Source: Paracentrotus lividus
Taxonomy: Eukaryota > Echinodermata > Echinoidea > Camarodonta > Echinidae
DNA length: 64,000 nt
Reading direction: 5' to 3'
Assembly (NCBI GenBank): GCA_940671915.1
Contig: CALNVZ010003435.1
Span: 10,492,665-10,556,664 of the forward strand
Position 1 is the first letter of the stretch. Each line of letters starts with the position of its first letter. The notes beneath the pieces are model-generated. The model did not search any database, had not been told where the DNA came from, and worked only from the letters and a program-made list of their open reading frames with translations. Shown here piece after piece: positions 37,316-49,321 of the stretch. The translations under genes were made by a program, and so were the position numbers.

Positions 37316-37890
37316 CTGGCGCCAACACGTTTTGTACATGTATAACAAATGGACATTTCGCTGTGCTGTGAGGACTTTCATGAACAATATACACACGCTC
37401 GCACGCACACACACACGCACTTTATGTTTCATGGATGTCCTTCATCTTGGAAAGACAGCCATGTATCAAGAACGAAGATTGAACAGAAAGGAGTTTTTGT
37501 AACCAAAGAGGTTCTAATTTACAGAAAGAGAAAGTATTTTGAAGAGGTATATTCGTTTATTCGCTCAAATGCAGTCACAAAATATTACACATGGGGTAAT
37601 GTAGAGAGTATAAATTTTTATTTACCGATGTAAACAACAAATAATCTAATTATAACCTGCTTGGAAGCATAAGGTTTAAGCATTCATCATCATTCCAACG
37701 ATTATTTGCAACTTTATACCACGATTCTTCATATGCACTAAACCACAATATTTTCATTATTTATGTTTCTCTAAAACCAAATACTTATGAAGTAAAATGG
37801 AAAATTAACACCGAATTATTTAATTTAACTTCATATATGGCACTGCATAGCATCACTTTCTGCAATAATAAATAGCCTGGAAACAACCAA
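37316..37890 (+). terminator. RGK 3' UTR with candidate polyadenylation signal
   Basis: The first AATAAA after the stop is at 37867-37872, giving a 3' UTR of about 570 bases. It includes a short CA repeat near 37395-37415. Further AATAAA hexamers at 39009-39014 and 40084-40089 could end a longer 3' UTR. Which one is used cannot be told from sequence. Confidence 0.35.
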
Positions 37891-39680
37891 CAGTAAGATA
37901 GGAATCCTTATATGACATTTTGGTGCCTGGATTGAGTATGATATTGATATTTTTGCCCCATTAAAGTGGTAAGATTTTTCGAAACTGAAAACCGGTGGCT
38001 GTCCGTGGTGGGTCAATGGTAAATCGATGGCGTAATTACGGTAGAACACAGCGATCAATCTGCCCTGGTTCGCTCGGTGTCACAATTACTAATCAGTCAT
38101 TGTTCCTTTTTTTTTCTCCCTCGAAAAGGTCATTATTTTGATAAATCTCATTTGCTAGAAAAGAGTTCGTTTCTAGTTCAATCAATATCACGGTTGATTT
38201 TCCCACGCAACCGGTCGAGAATATTTAAATTCCTGCAATGATGGAAATATTTCCCTAAATCACTTCTTAAACTGTAAGAAAACTATTGCATCCTTCATTT
38301 GAAAATTGAGTGAATACATAAACGAATGGTTTAGAGTGGAACAACAATCATTGTTTTGAGCAGATGAAAAATTGTTCGTTATTTTTGGTAGGATTGTTTG
38401 TGGTATGAAAGAGAGTATTGTGAAAGAAGTAATAGGAAATAGAAAGACGTGCATCAAATACTTGGGATCATGATGATAAGTATGATTAAGTAATGTTGAT
38501 TTTGCATTTAATCGATATTTATTATCTTTGTGCTATTTCACTCACTATGAGGGAACATTGAGCTTTATAAGCTTGTTATGTTATTGCTCAAAACCTTTGA
38601 GGTAATCTCGATATAAATATTCCAGAATAAGTGATTATTATTTGCATTTTCACTTTGCATTTATGTACATTTTTGGTCATGTGACATGCTTTTTGAGGAT
38701 TGCTTTTCGTGATTTAAAAAATCTTTACAGGTTTTATCTGTCATATCTGTTTCATACTCGTAATCAATTACGTTTTCGTATTTCTATTCTTCCACTAATA
38801 TTGCGTCGTTACTTTATTGAATATATTAGGGTTGGATATTCGCATTATAATCACGCCACTGTGTATTCATATACGTCGAAGCATTAATGAATTTGCCTGT
38901 GATGTTCTATCAATTTATTACAATTTTGTTTTCGTCACCCAATAGCACTGGACAATTAGATATATGTATTCTACATGTTGCGTTAGAAAGCTGTCGAGTC
39001 AAGCAGCCAATAAAGAACAAACGTGATAGATAGATTATAGTTATAGTCTGTAACGAAATATTGGATACAAACATAACGTTACTGTATACACTTTCATTAT
39101 GTGTCGAAAACGTCACCTTTTCTTTCTTCACAAATCAAACCAAGTCTTCACTTTCATATAGACATGTATTTTGTGTGTTTATATGTATTCTAAAACATAT
39201 ATATTTTTGTGTACTTCGATTCTTTAGTATATTTGTGTAAAAACTTTTATATAAACGTTGGCATATACATATGTCATAATATATAAAACACCAAAATATG
39301 ATATATCACGGGAGATATATGAAGTTGAGAAGTCAATGGCGATTACGTAGAGAAGAGAGAGGAAAGTGTTGAAAGTTTGTACAAATGTATGATAAGAGAA
39401 ATAAATGGTTTCATACGAGAATTTTGAAAAGTTAAAACACCTCCTGTGTATTTGTTTTTATTAATAATGTAAGATAAATAAGGATGAAAACTCATGACGA
39501 TGATGAGGACAAGAAATAGAATAAAATTATGATGATGGTAATCATGATTGAAGCACATGTTAATGTCAATGGCGGTAAAGAGAAAGGTAATAGTGAACGT
39601 GTTTATTATGATAATGATGAACATGATGATGATGATATTAAGGATGGTGATGATGATGATGATGATGATCATAATGATGG

Positions 39681-39721
<41 letters not shown>

Positions 39722-40313
39722 ATGATGTTGAAGATGATGATAATGAAGAACTTGATAATGGAAATGATGGTGAAGGCGAGGATAGTGATGAACATGTTGT
39801 TAGTAATGATCATGTTGATGATAAAGATGATGTGGATAATATGAAGTCACATATTACGTCAGCAATGATGACATCATCTTTCAGTCGTGACATTGTCGGT
39901 AATAGTGACGATGATGGAAAGGATGTGTTTGGGTTATGAAAATGAATATCATCGAGATTCATCATCTATTGATTTTTTTTTCCACCAATGAAGCTTGTTT
40001 TAGACATTATATTCCTTTATTTTTGACGAACATCACTCAATGTATGAAGAAACAAAAGATATTTTTTATGTATAGGCCTACGTAATAAAATATTAAAGTA
40101 TATGGTCATTATTTTCTCGAAACATTTTAATATTGATTTTTGAGGTGGATTGACGTATATAATTATGATCCAACCATAGGCTTAAAAAGAAACCTCAAAT
40201 AACATTTGAATTGGTTAGAGGATTTATATAAATAATGAATATAAATGTTATCATATTATATCTTTAAAAAAAAAATTATTAATTGTTATCCATCTATGAT
40301 TACATCTATCCAT
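37891..40313. other. Intergenic DNA with GAT microsatellite
   Basis: AT-rich. A GAT-triplet repeat at about 39620-39722, with GAT-rich sequence to 39910, produces an Asp-rich plus-strand frame of 136 codons and an Ile-rich minus frame. Both are simple-sequence artefacts. No other feature recognised. Confidence 0.6.
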
Positions 40314-40337
40314 CACTAAAACCTAAACGGGTAGACC

Positions 40338-40745
40338 GACTAGCTTTAAAGCTAGTCGTAGTGATGCCCAGACTGACTAGCTTTAAAGCTAGTCATTCAC
40401 GACGGACTAGTTTTCCTTCAACACAACCCGGTTATTACGGACTAGCTTTTAAAACTCGTCCGTCTTACGGACTAGCTTGAAAGCTAGTCCGTCAAGTTAG
40501 TCCGTCAAGACGGACTAGTTTTAATGCTCGTCGGTCACGACGGACTAATTTTAAAGCTCGTCCGTCGTGACCGACTAGTTTGACGGACTAGCCTAAAAGC
40601 TAGTCGTAGTGATGCCCAGACTGACGAGCTTTTGAGCAGGACTAGCTTTACAGCTAGTCGGTCATGGTGTAAAAGCTAGTCCGTCGCGCTTTTCTGCCGC
40701 GATGTTCTTGCTGCTGTCTTGACAGACTAGCATGACGGACGAGGT
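40338..40745 (+). repeat. Palindrome array in the left terminal region of copy A
   Basis: The perfect 20-base palindrome GACTAGCTTTAAAGCTAGTC occurs at 40338-40357 and 40375-40394. About ten variants (GGACTAGCTTGAAAGCTAGTCC and similar) follow, each joined by GACGG/CCGTC linkers that themselves pair. A block including GTAGTGATGCCCAGACTGAC is repeated at about 40357 and 40615. Confidence 0.88.
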
Positions 40746-42239
40746 TAATATGGCTTCACCACTGGTCAGAGACGTCAAATCTGAAATATTAGAAGACATT
40801 ATAAAGATACGATTAATTAAAAAACATGCATTTTGTCACAAGAATTTGAGCAAAAAAAAAAATAAATAAAAAAAAATAAATAAATAAACATTTTATTAAG
40901 ATGATATAAATCAGAAGACAGGAATTAATACAGGAGGCACAATTAGTTAACATATTGGCAATTAACAAATAATGGGGGCACGCGGCCCAGGAGTCGCCGC
41001 CATGGCTTGCATCATCATGACTTTTTGTTGTAGGCCTACCTGCTTTGCATTTTCGGCTTATACACTTGTCCTTGAGAGCCACTTCAGAATCCCAAAATGC
41101 GCGCCTCTAATCCAATATCTTTTCTTTCAGATAAAAGTAATCTAAAAGAAAAGTGGCGCCTATATTTATTATTAGAATTAAATTTCAATTTTCATAATTT
41201 AATGTGATTGTTACTATCGTTGTAAATACACACAATTTATACATGATTTGGCAAGACATAATTTTTTGCGTTGGTGATTATAGCATTAATCTATGTGAAA
41301 AAAATAACGCTATCTGTGAACTGAAACATAAGGAATTAAAAAAGAGTACTCACACATTCATGTCACAAGGAGAAGATCGGCCATTATAATCAAAATCTTA
41401 AGCTTTACGGGGTATATCCAGTGTGCGTCTGTACAGTTTGCTCATAAATGGAATTCACATAGGCCTACAGATAATGCAACTAATAATAGTGATGTCCTTT
41501 TCGCAATGCGCATGTTATTCAATCAATTGTCCACTTTCTATTCATGCTGTTGCTAAGCCAGGCATTCACCAGCAATCTATAAGAATAGACGGTTCATTGG
41601 TTCTATAGTAACGAAGTATTTAATTAGCCTGCAATATTATTCACGTATGTTCCTAAATGTATGCAACCAATTGCCGCTTCGTGGAAGGGGCCATATTGAC
41701 ATATATATAGGCATCGACGCAAGAGGGCAGCTTAATATTATTACGTGAGGCGGCAGTTATTTTTTCTCGCTTTGTCTTCTCCAAGGCTGAAATTAATTTT
41801 TCAAAATCTTCATAAAGATATCTAATGAGATTTAAAATGTTTAGTAACGCATTTGGTCACGCGTTCCCCCTGAATCTAACTTTTGAATATAACATTTAGA
41901 CAATCAAACCCGATTGGCATTTAAAACTAATTTGCTAATTAAGGCACTTGAGGGAACGATTACATATTAATTATAAACCAATTTTATCTTCTTTCGAATT
42001 TCAGTGTTTATTTTGTTTCTTTTATCTTGTTTTTGTAGCAAAATCTACCTTGATATTGTGAATTTTCGGTAACATGAATATGATGATCTTTTATTAAAAA
42101 ATCTTTTTAATTTGGGCTGACGCTTTTAATTACATACAAAAACATAAAATATATGGGACTATGTATCCTCAAACTCTAATATGGTCGCGTTTGAGGGCGC
42201 TGATTATTTATTACACATGCGTGTATTCTGGGTGGATCT

Positions 42240-43800
42240 GAGCTATCGGGGGGGGGGGGCTTTATGGGCCGGAAAACCCCGGTAGGCGCGCCAAATTGAG
42301 CTGAAAGGTAGGGGCGCCATATCAAGCTTAAACATCTAGGGGCGCCTAAATTGAACCTTAAACTTAGGGCGTCAAGTCGACCTTAAGTTTAGGGGCTCCA
42401 AATCGACATTAAACTACAGGGCGCCAAATTGAGCTTAAAGCGTAGGGGCTTCATATTAAGCTTAAACATAGGGCGACAAATTGACCTTAAACTTAGGGGC
42501 GTCAAGTCGACCTTAAATTTTAGGGGGCGCCAAATCGACATTAAACTACAGGGGCGCCAAATTGAGGTTAAAACGTAGGGGGCGCCATATGAGCCTTAAA
42601 CATAGGGGCCGCAAACTGACCTTAACTTAGGGACGTAAAATCGACCTTAAATTTAGGGTGCCAATCGACATTAAACTACGGGGGCGCCAAATTGAGCTTA
42701 AACGTAGGGGCGCCATATTAAGCTAAACATTAAGGGCGTCAAAATGACTTTAAACTTAGGGGCGTCAAGTCGACCTTAAATTTAGGGGGCGCTAAATCGA
42801 CATTAAACTACAGGGGGCGCCAAATGAGCTTAAACGTAGGGCGCCAAAAATTGACCAATAAACTTAGGGGCGTCAAGTCGACCTTAAATTTAGGGGCGCC
42901 CAAAATCGACATTAAACTACAGGGCGCCAAATTGAGCTTAAATGTAGGGCACCAGATTGAGCTTAAACATAGCGGGCCCAACTGACCTACGTAAGCGTAA
43001 GACGATAAAAATCGACCTTAAATTTAGGCGCCAAATCGACATAAACTACGGCGCGCTAAATTGAGCTTAAAGGTAGGGGCTCCATATTAAGCTTAAACAT
43101 AGCGGGGCGTCAAATGACCTTAAAACTTAGGGGCGTCAAGTCGACCTTAAATTTAGGGGGCCCAAACATCGACAATTAAAAACTACAGGGTCAGCCAAAT
43201 TGAGGTTATAACGTAAGGGGCGCACAGACTAGAGAGCTTAAGACATAGAGAGACAGCCAATTACTGGACCTGTAATGTAACATTTTAATATCTTATGGGA
43301 ACTAAATACAGTAAATCGACCTTAAATTGGAAAGTGGTGGCCACAAAAATACGACCATGTAGAAAGCATACTTTGGGGGTCCTGCCAAAATTTGGATGCT
43401 TTAAAGCTGTAGTTGTTGTTTCGCGCCATTTATTATAGCTTTTCAACACATAAACAGGGTGCGTCAAATTTGACATTAGAACTAATAAAGGGGCGTCGAA
43501 GCCTCTATCTCTTAAATTTAGGGGGCGCCATAATAGCACCATTTAAAAACTGACAAGGACGCCAACATCGCAGCATATAAAACGTAAAGCGCCACTGTAA
43601 TTCTCGAGCTAATAAACCAAGAAGGTTGCCCGCGCGCCAAAGACTGAGGCCCTTAAAACATTGGGGCGCCCAAATTTAAGACTCAAAAATTGTGAATAGG
43701 GGCTTCCAAGAAATATCTGAACAATTAGGCCGAACAGCCCTGTGAGAAGCTTATTGGAGCGTATCAATTGAGCTTCATACCTATGTAGGGGCCACAATTA
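42240..43800 (+). repeat. GGCGCC higher-order satellite
   Basis: 26-base monomers of the type GGGGCGCCAAATTGASCTTA plus AAC(T/G)T are arranged in sets of five distinguishable variants (GAGCTTAAACGT, AAGCTTAAACAT, GACCTTAAACTT, CGACCTTAAATTT, CGACATTAAACTACA). The last variant recurs at 42404, 42536, 42666, 42798, 42907, 43037 and 43170, giving a higher-order period of about 132 bases with one short unit. The array begins after a G-run and CTTTATGGGCC and becomes badly scrambled past 43150. Confidence 0.9.
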
Positions 43801-44039
43801 TAACTTTAACATTAGGGTTCATAACTTTTATCCCTAACTGCGAAAGGGGTGCCGAATACAGAAACTAAGGAAGGCGAAAACAAAAAAATATAAAAAACAG
43901 AAGGGTGTCTTAAAAAGAGGACAGTGTTGAACAAATAAGAATGTGTCTTTATGAGATGTAAATCATGCTTCATAGATTCAGCCGGCTGTCATATGATTCC
44001 TGTATCATTTAGTAATAATCCGGAAAGGAAATACCAAAT

Positions 44040-45680
44040 CTAATGCAGCTGCGGAAGCGCTCACGCCGAAATTTTAGGCTAAAAATTGAATAATTATGGT
44101 TTTTCGCATCTTACCTACTCGTTTTATTCCACGTCAAATCAGCCCGAGAGCCAGCAAAGAAGCGCTTGTGATCGAATAATTTAAAGCACTGAGAAACATT
44201 GACATGTATGGCATTACATAGGTTCCTACGTTTATTTTAACTATTTGCGCTAATGCGGGAATACAAGATTGCCGAAAGCCGAAAAACAAAAACAAAAAAT
44301 GTAGTAGAGGCCCAAAATGGATTTGAAACAGCTGGAGGGTCTCGATAAAAAGTGCATTTTTTCTTTGAAACCAGGGCGACTAAATCAATTGCTCTGAGTA
44401 CGATCAAGAAGGCGATAGATCTAAAAAGAACAATTTAATTCAGAGAGCGAGGAAGATAGCGAATAAGAAAAGTTTGATCTTGATGTATACTTTAAAGAAT
44501 CAATCAATGGCTGCCCTATGATATCAATTTTTATATTTAGTAGATTGAAAAAAAGTCATGCGAGCGCAAAGCCCAAGCGCGAACTTTTTTGATGAGGTAA
44601 AGGTGTTGAGATATTTGGTGCATTGTGCATTGTAGTTTTATCTTTTCTTTACTGCGCCCAAGAGCATCTTTCATGATGATACCGGCGCTCTATTATTAAA
44701 GTTCACATTATTTATATTATTTATTTTATTACTTATTCTAGCGAGCCGAAGAACGCGCGAACCGAAAATTTTTTAAGCTGAAATTGAATATTTTTTTATG
44801 CATTAAAGGTCCTCTATCATAGTATCTGTGAGCGCGAAAAACCCAACAAAAACAAAACAAAAACACACAGTAGAGGCGGCGTCACGAATTGAAAGTTGGT
44901 CTCGATGGAAAAATAAAGAGGCACTAGTTTATCTATAAAAGGTGTGACACTTTCAGAGCATATAGAGGACCCAAAGAGAACGGTATTCGAAGAGGGGGGG
45001 GTGTTACGTAGTCCAGATACTGTCCCTTCGAAATTTAATATTCCCCACGCAATGCCGATCCCCTCTATCGCGCGACCCCGAATTTTCCCCCACTCGGGGG
45101 TCGCGCGATCAGGGACTCGCGCATTGCGTGGGGAATAGTATAATTTCGAAGAGACAGTATCTAGGACTAGGGTGTACGAAAAATTTGTCGTTGAATGTAT
45201 GCTTTTAAGAATCATAATGGCTAGCCTTGATTCCTGTTTTCATCATTTATATGGAAAAAGTAATGCGAGCGCGAAGCGCGAACGCCCCAAATGTTTAAGC
45301 TTAAATTTGAGAGATTATAAATACCTATTTATAATCAGCGAGAGCGAAAGTGAGCGAGCAAGAAATGAAAATATTTAGTTTCCATTTTAGAAGACACATT
45401 TTACATACTTTGTTTTTATAAAAAAACAGCGATAGAAAACGAATCCACAATCTTTGATTACGAAAATTTTGTGGGCTGCAGGCCCCAATTTAAACCCTCC
45501 ACACCAACTATATTTGATGTCAACCCACCCTTTCCTATAAGTGTTTCCCCAGACGAGAGAGGGGGTAAATTGGGTTTTTGGCAGACGTGTAATCAATCAA
45601 ATACATATGGATCCAACTATTTGATACTTAGGTTACTGTTTTTACTTAGTGCAGCGTCGCATAGCGAACGCCGAGCGGAA
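44040..45680 (+). repeat. GCGAGCGCGAAGCGCG-type degenerate repeat group
   Basis: Variants of GCGAGCGCGAAGCGCGARC followed by AAAWTTTT occur near 44052, 44560, 44740, 45267 and 45655. Each is followed by a TAAGCTKAAATTGAA-like phrase and AT-rich DNA. Spacing is 180-530 bases. Another copy lies at about 60467. The family resembles a dispersed repeat, with no coding content. Confidence 0.55.
45009..45169. repeat. 161-base imperfect palindrome
   Basis: Outer arms TAGTCCAGATACTGTC... through TTCCCCACGCAATGC pair with GCATTGCGTGGGGAA... through GACAGTATCTAGGACTA. Inner arms ATCGCGCGACCCC and GGGGTCGCGCGAT close on a C-rich loop at about 45081-45092. A few mismatches and single-base bulges occur. 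A probable small foldback element within the 5.3-kb insertion. Confidence 0.8.
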
Positions 45681-46966
45681 AAAATTTGGGGTTTGGGGTA
45701 AAAAGAAGGCATTTTAGAGTATTGAGAGCGCTATTTTAAGCAATAACACAATTATCTAGTGTAATTTTTTTCATTTCCTTTTTGAAAACTGTGGGATGTT
45801 TGTACAGGGCACTCCCCCCTCCCCAATGTGCGGGGATGTATCCCCCCAGGATTTCAAGCCCTTGGTGTATGAACAACAACTTGGAGAAACAGTTGTATTT
45901 TGTTGATGTATTTGTAATAGAGATCTAAACTAAAGGCTTATAATATTCTGAAAGCTTATTAATCGAAAATAATTACAAGTGCAATGGCAATGAGAAAGGT
46001 TTTCCCATTTTTTTTGTCTCTGTGCTATGTTGTGTTGTGTTTTTTTATTATATTTTATATGATATAAAAAAGTAAAGCATTTGTCATTTGTCATTTATAC
46101 TATCATAGATCGATTATAATATAAATAAGGCCACAGTAGAGTTAGCACATAGTCTACAAACAATGTGTCAAACTTTGCATGTAAAACTAAGTGACAATAT
46201 TATGTAGATACGTACTAGGCACTTATTATTTAGTAGCTCCCATGTACTACCCGCGCAGCTTCCATGATTAAATTACTAAATACATCCACAAAATATACCT
46301 GTTTCCTCCAAGTAGGCTAACTGTTGTTCATACACTGACTTATATTTACATAACTTACTTTTATTATAGCCTGACTCTCTCTCGATACATTTCCGCTTAC
46401 ATAACATAACCGCATAACTTAGTAGCTCCATGGTATACGGAAAGCACTGTTTCAATTTGTTGAAAATTACCTGTTTTCTGGAGCTTCTAGCATCACCGTT
46501 TTTCATATTCATCTCCCGAAAGTGAGGAAAATATAAAAATATATCGCAGTTTTTAAATATAAAGGTCGGTAAAGCTGATAAAATTGAAGGGAAAAAAAAA
46601 AATAAGAGAAAATAGAATTTATATCATAAATATTCAAAAATTTACAAACTTTTTCTTGTTGGGAAATATATGTCACTTGGGTCAGTTTTGTGAGAAATAA
46701 GTAACTTTAATTAACGAGCTTGATTCTATATCTTCTCATAAATATTCTTTTGTATGCTCACCCGGGCGCGCACACTGGAAAATAAGATATTTTGAGAGAG
46801 TTTCCTTGTCTCTAATAACGAACGGGGGAGCTAATAATACTGCGGGCAAAGTTGCGCAAAGTTCACTGTAAGGTTTCACGGAACCGGTTCAGTGGTTATA
46901 GTCCTAAATTTATACATTTCACATGTAGCGCCCAGGAAACGAGCGGTTGGAAACATACGTTATTAA

Positions 46967-47111
46967 AGGCGCGTCCCACGGGCTCTTTAGGATGATTTGG
47001 CTAATGAATTGCGGATTGTGTTTGTTTTTTGTTGTTTTTTTTTTGTTGCGGATGAACGAATTTGTATATGCAACTCATGCGCAATTAATCCTCCCGTCAG
47101 TGGACCGGGCC
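46967..47111. mobile_element. TTAA-flanked MITE inside copy A
   Basis: Begins AAGGCGCGTCCCACGGG and ends GTGGACCGGGCC with TTAA at 46963-46966 and 47112-47115, as expected for piggyBac-type insertion. The same MITE is present at the same place in copy B (56417-56572), so it was inserted before the two copies separated. Confidence 0.7.
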
Positions 47112-48067
47112 TTAAAGAATGGAACAATATTTCTAACCTATCGGTAATGGCATACTTGTCACGATTTATGTTATTTCGGCTATCGTAATGCTCTCAGATT
47201 GCAAGCAAAAACAACCTTTGTTTGAGAATGTTGATTTTTATCCAACCTTCATTCACTGTTATTGCTACGGGAATTCACCAGAAATCTGTAAGGAAATATC
47301 CGGTCTTGAGTTCTTGAGTAACAAGGTATTCAATATAGCCTGTAATTGAAGAATGGAGAACAAATTTTGAGATCTACCGGTACTCGTGAATTCATACTTG
47401 TCATGATAATGTTATGTCTCGTAAGCGCTTTCAGATTTCAAGCGAAAACAACCTTTGTTTCAGAATGTATGTAACTATGATTATGACTCGGAAACAATTA
47501 AACAGTAGAGAAGGTACATTGAAACGACATTGCAACTATTTGTATCAAAAGCTAGTCAGTCATTCTAATGGGTGAACTGTCCTACCCCCTACTTCTTTTT
47601 TGACCTAGTCGGTCACGTCGATGGACTAGCATCAAGCTTGACGGACGAGCTTTAAAGCTCGTCCGTCAAGTTGAGAAATGTAGATTTAGTTGTATGCTAG
47701 TCCGTCTTGACGGACTAACATGGCAGACTAGCTTTAAAACTAGTCCGTCTTGACCGACTAGCTTTAAAGCTAGTCGGTCCATTGACGGACGAGGTTAGGT
47801 TTTCAGTGATCCATCCAATGGGAACTACACATCGCATATTACACATGCAAGGAACAAACAAATATTAAATATATTCCTATTCATTCTGGTCATAGATCAA
47901 ATAAAAAATCCCCAAATAAACTGCCCAAAAAGCAAATAAATCGTATTCGCATTTAATCATTTCCAATACAAGCAACTTCAGAGATATGAAACACAAGCGA
48001 GTTTCAGGATTAGTTGATAAACATAATGATTAGCTATCGAATGAAAGTTAAACTGCATTGGTGATAA

Positions 48068-48433
48068 ATCCACAAAATTAAACTTTTGATCCAAATGCAA
48101 ATTGAAAAAAGGCAAAATATATTCACCTCCAAATTTTCGACTGAACACTTCAGTCTTCTTCAGTCTTCTTCAGGGAGGACAGATGGTTTGAGAGAGGAGT
48201 GAAGGAAGCCATCTACATAAGGGCGCACCAACCATCGCTGAATCGTGACGGGGGCCGATACAAACTTCCCAGAGTTTATGACCCGATTCTTCGCCGCTAC
48301 GTCACTTCCGGCAGTGGTGATCAGACGGGTCATTTCCCTGAAGAAGACTGAAGTGTTCAGTCGAAAATTTGGAGGTGAATATATTTTGCCTTTTTTCAAT
48401 TTGCATTTGGATCAAAAGTTTAATTTTGTGGAT
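48068..48433 (+). mobile_element. Penelope-like retroelement 3' fragment with inverted arms
   Basis: Arms of about 100 bases (48068-48175 and 48335-48433) are inverse copies apart from a 10-base duplication (TCTTCTTCAG) in the left arm. The spacer encodes the C-terminal end of a Penelope-type GIY-YIG endonuclease protein. The arm on the right is the 3' UTR; the left arm is the same sequence inverted, an arrangement known for Penelope-like elements, which often carry rearranged terminal copies. Strongly 5'-truncated. Confidence 0.75.
48172..48351 (+). pseudogene. Penelope-like GIY-YIG protein, C-terminal remnant
   Basis: The frame from 48172 reads REDRWFERGVKEAIYIR, then HQPSLNRDGGRYKLPRVYDP, ending at a TGA at 48349-48351. 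The pattern WF.RG(V/I)KEAI.IR...SLNRDGG is characteristic of the C-terminal part of Penelope-like GIY-YIG proteins. Only about 60 residues remain; no reverse transcriptase part is present. Confidence 0.78.
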
Positions 48434-48493
48434 AATGATTAGCTTTTGTACAAGATAAAAGAAAATAAACTGTGAAAATGGAGACATCCCTAA

Positions 48494-48681
48494 GGGTGGT
48501 ATCTCACTTCGCGGAAACTACTTTGAAACTAATTTGAGACGGATTTGTCAGCATGGTTTTGCCATAGCTCAGTCTCCTCAGTTTCCTCAGTTTCCTAATT
48601 TTCGGAGAAGTTTCTAATACTTTTATATGTGAAGCAAACGATTCCATCGCGGAGAAGTCTCCACGAAGTAAGATACCACCC
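48494..48681. mobile_element. MITE, PIF/Harbinger-type, TAA target
   Basis: GGGTGGTATCTCACTTCGCG at the left pairs with the inverse CACGAAGTAAGATACCACCC at the right. TAA flanks it on both sides (48491-48493, 48682-48684), matching the TWA target of PIF/Harbinger elements. 188 bases, no coding content. Confidence 0.8.
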
Positions 48682-49321
48682 TAAAACGCAGTGCCAGTAA
48701 TTTGTAGCCCTAAAACAGACAAAAAATAAAAAAATATAAAACGAATATAATATGAATAACACGAATTAAAATATATACATACTAATTCTGTAACAACTAT
48801 TAAAAGTTAGGATATCTTATTATTCTATTTCCATTACCTGTACTCCGAAAACGAAACGGCAAACTGACCCCATACTAGTGTGCTATTCCTGGTCAAATAT
48901 CTTACACATTGCTAAATTGACCCATAATGGCGTCATTCACTTCAAGTTAATATAGTGTTTAAATGGTAAAAGCCGACGAACAATAATTAACTATTGCTAC
49001 TTAATCATTTTAATATGAAAAAAAATTCCACCACTTTTCTCTTGACATTTATTGATATTAAAAGATGAAATGTTGCCCCTCTTTATCCCTCCACAACCCA
49101 TTCTCGACCCATCTTTGCAATATACTTCACCCTATATCTAGAATGTCAATGGGATAAGAAGAATGGCTAGGCGGGTTGCTGGCGGGTTTTATTTTTCCAA
49201 CTGCCGGGGAGAAGTATTTTGAAACCGAATATCGAACACACGATCCGCCCGTAGTAAGGCAATACACTTGGTATTATCGGTAAATCTACGCTGGCTGTAT
49301 ACATGTAGCGAATGTCTTATA

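Larger units (their letters stand above)
41640..46961. mobile_element. 5.3-kb insertion inside copy A
   Basis: Comparison with copy B, which reads straight through, defines the boundaries: ATTA at 41636-41639 and again at 46962-46965, consistent with a 4-base target duplication (or TTA). The ends TTCACGTATGTTCC and GGAAACATACGTT are short imperfect inverted repeats. No transposase or polymerase was recognised inside; the content is AT-rich DNA, the GGCGCC satellite, a GCGAGCGCGAAGCGCG repeat group and a large hairpin. Confidence 0.7.
40314..47808 (+). mobile_element. CACTG-ended palindrome-rich DNA transposon, copy A (interrupted)
   Basis: Starts CACTAAAACCTAAACGGG and ends AGGTTAGGTTTTCAGTG, flanked by AT on both sides (40312-40313 and 47809-47810). 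Its two outer segments, 40314-41639 and 46962-47808, match copy B (55725-57880, inverted) along their length. The middle 5.3 kb is a later insertion; without it the length is about 2.17 kb, close to B's 2.16 kb. No transposase frame, so non-autonomous. CACTR ends with 2-base target duplications point to the CMC/EnSpm-CACTA group, but the assignment is tentative. Confidence 0.82.

Noticed and set aside
39529-39939. Asp-rich 136-codon plus-strand frame
   Set aside because: It arises from a GAT-triplet repeat; flanking residues show no conserved motif and no splice support.
42240-43800. CRISPR-like array
   Set aside because: Monomers are contiguous 26-base units without unique spacers, and the window is clearly eukaryotic.
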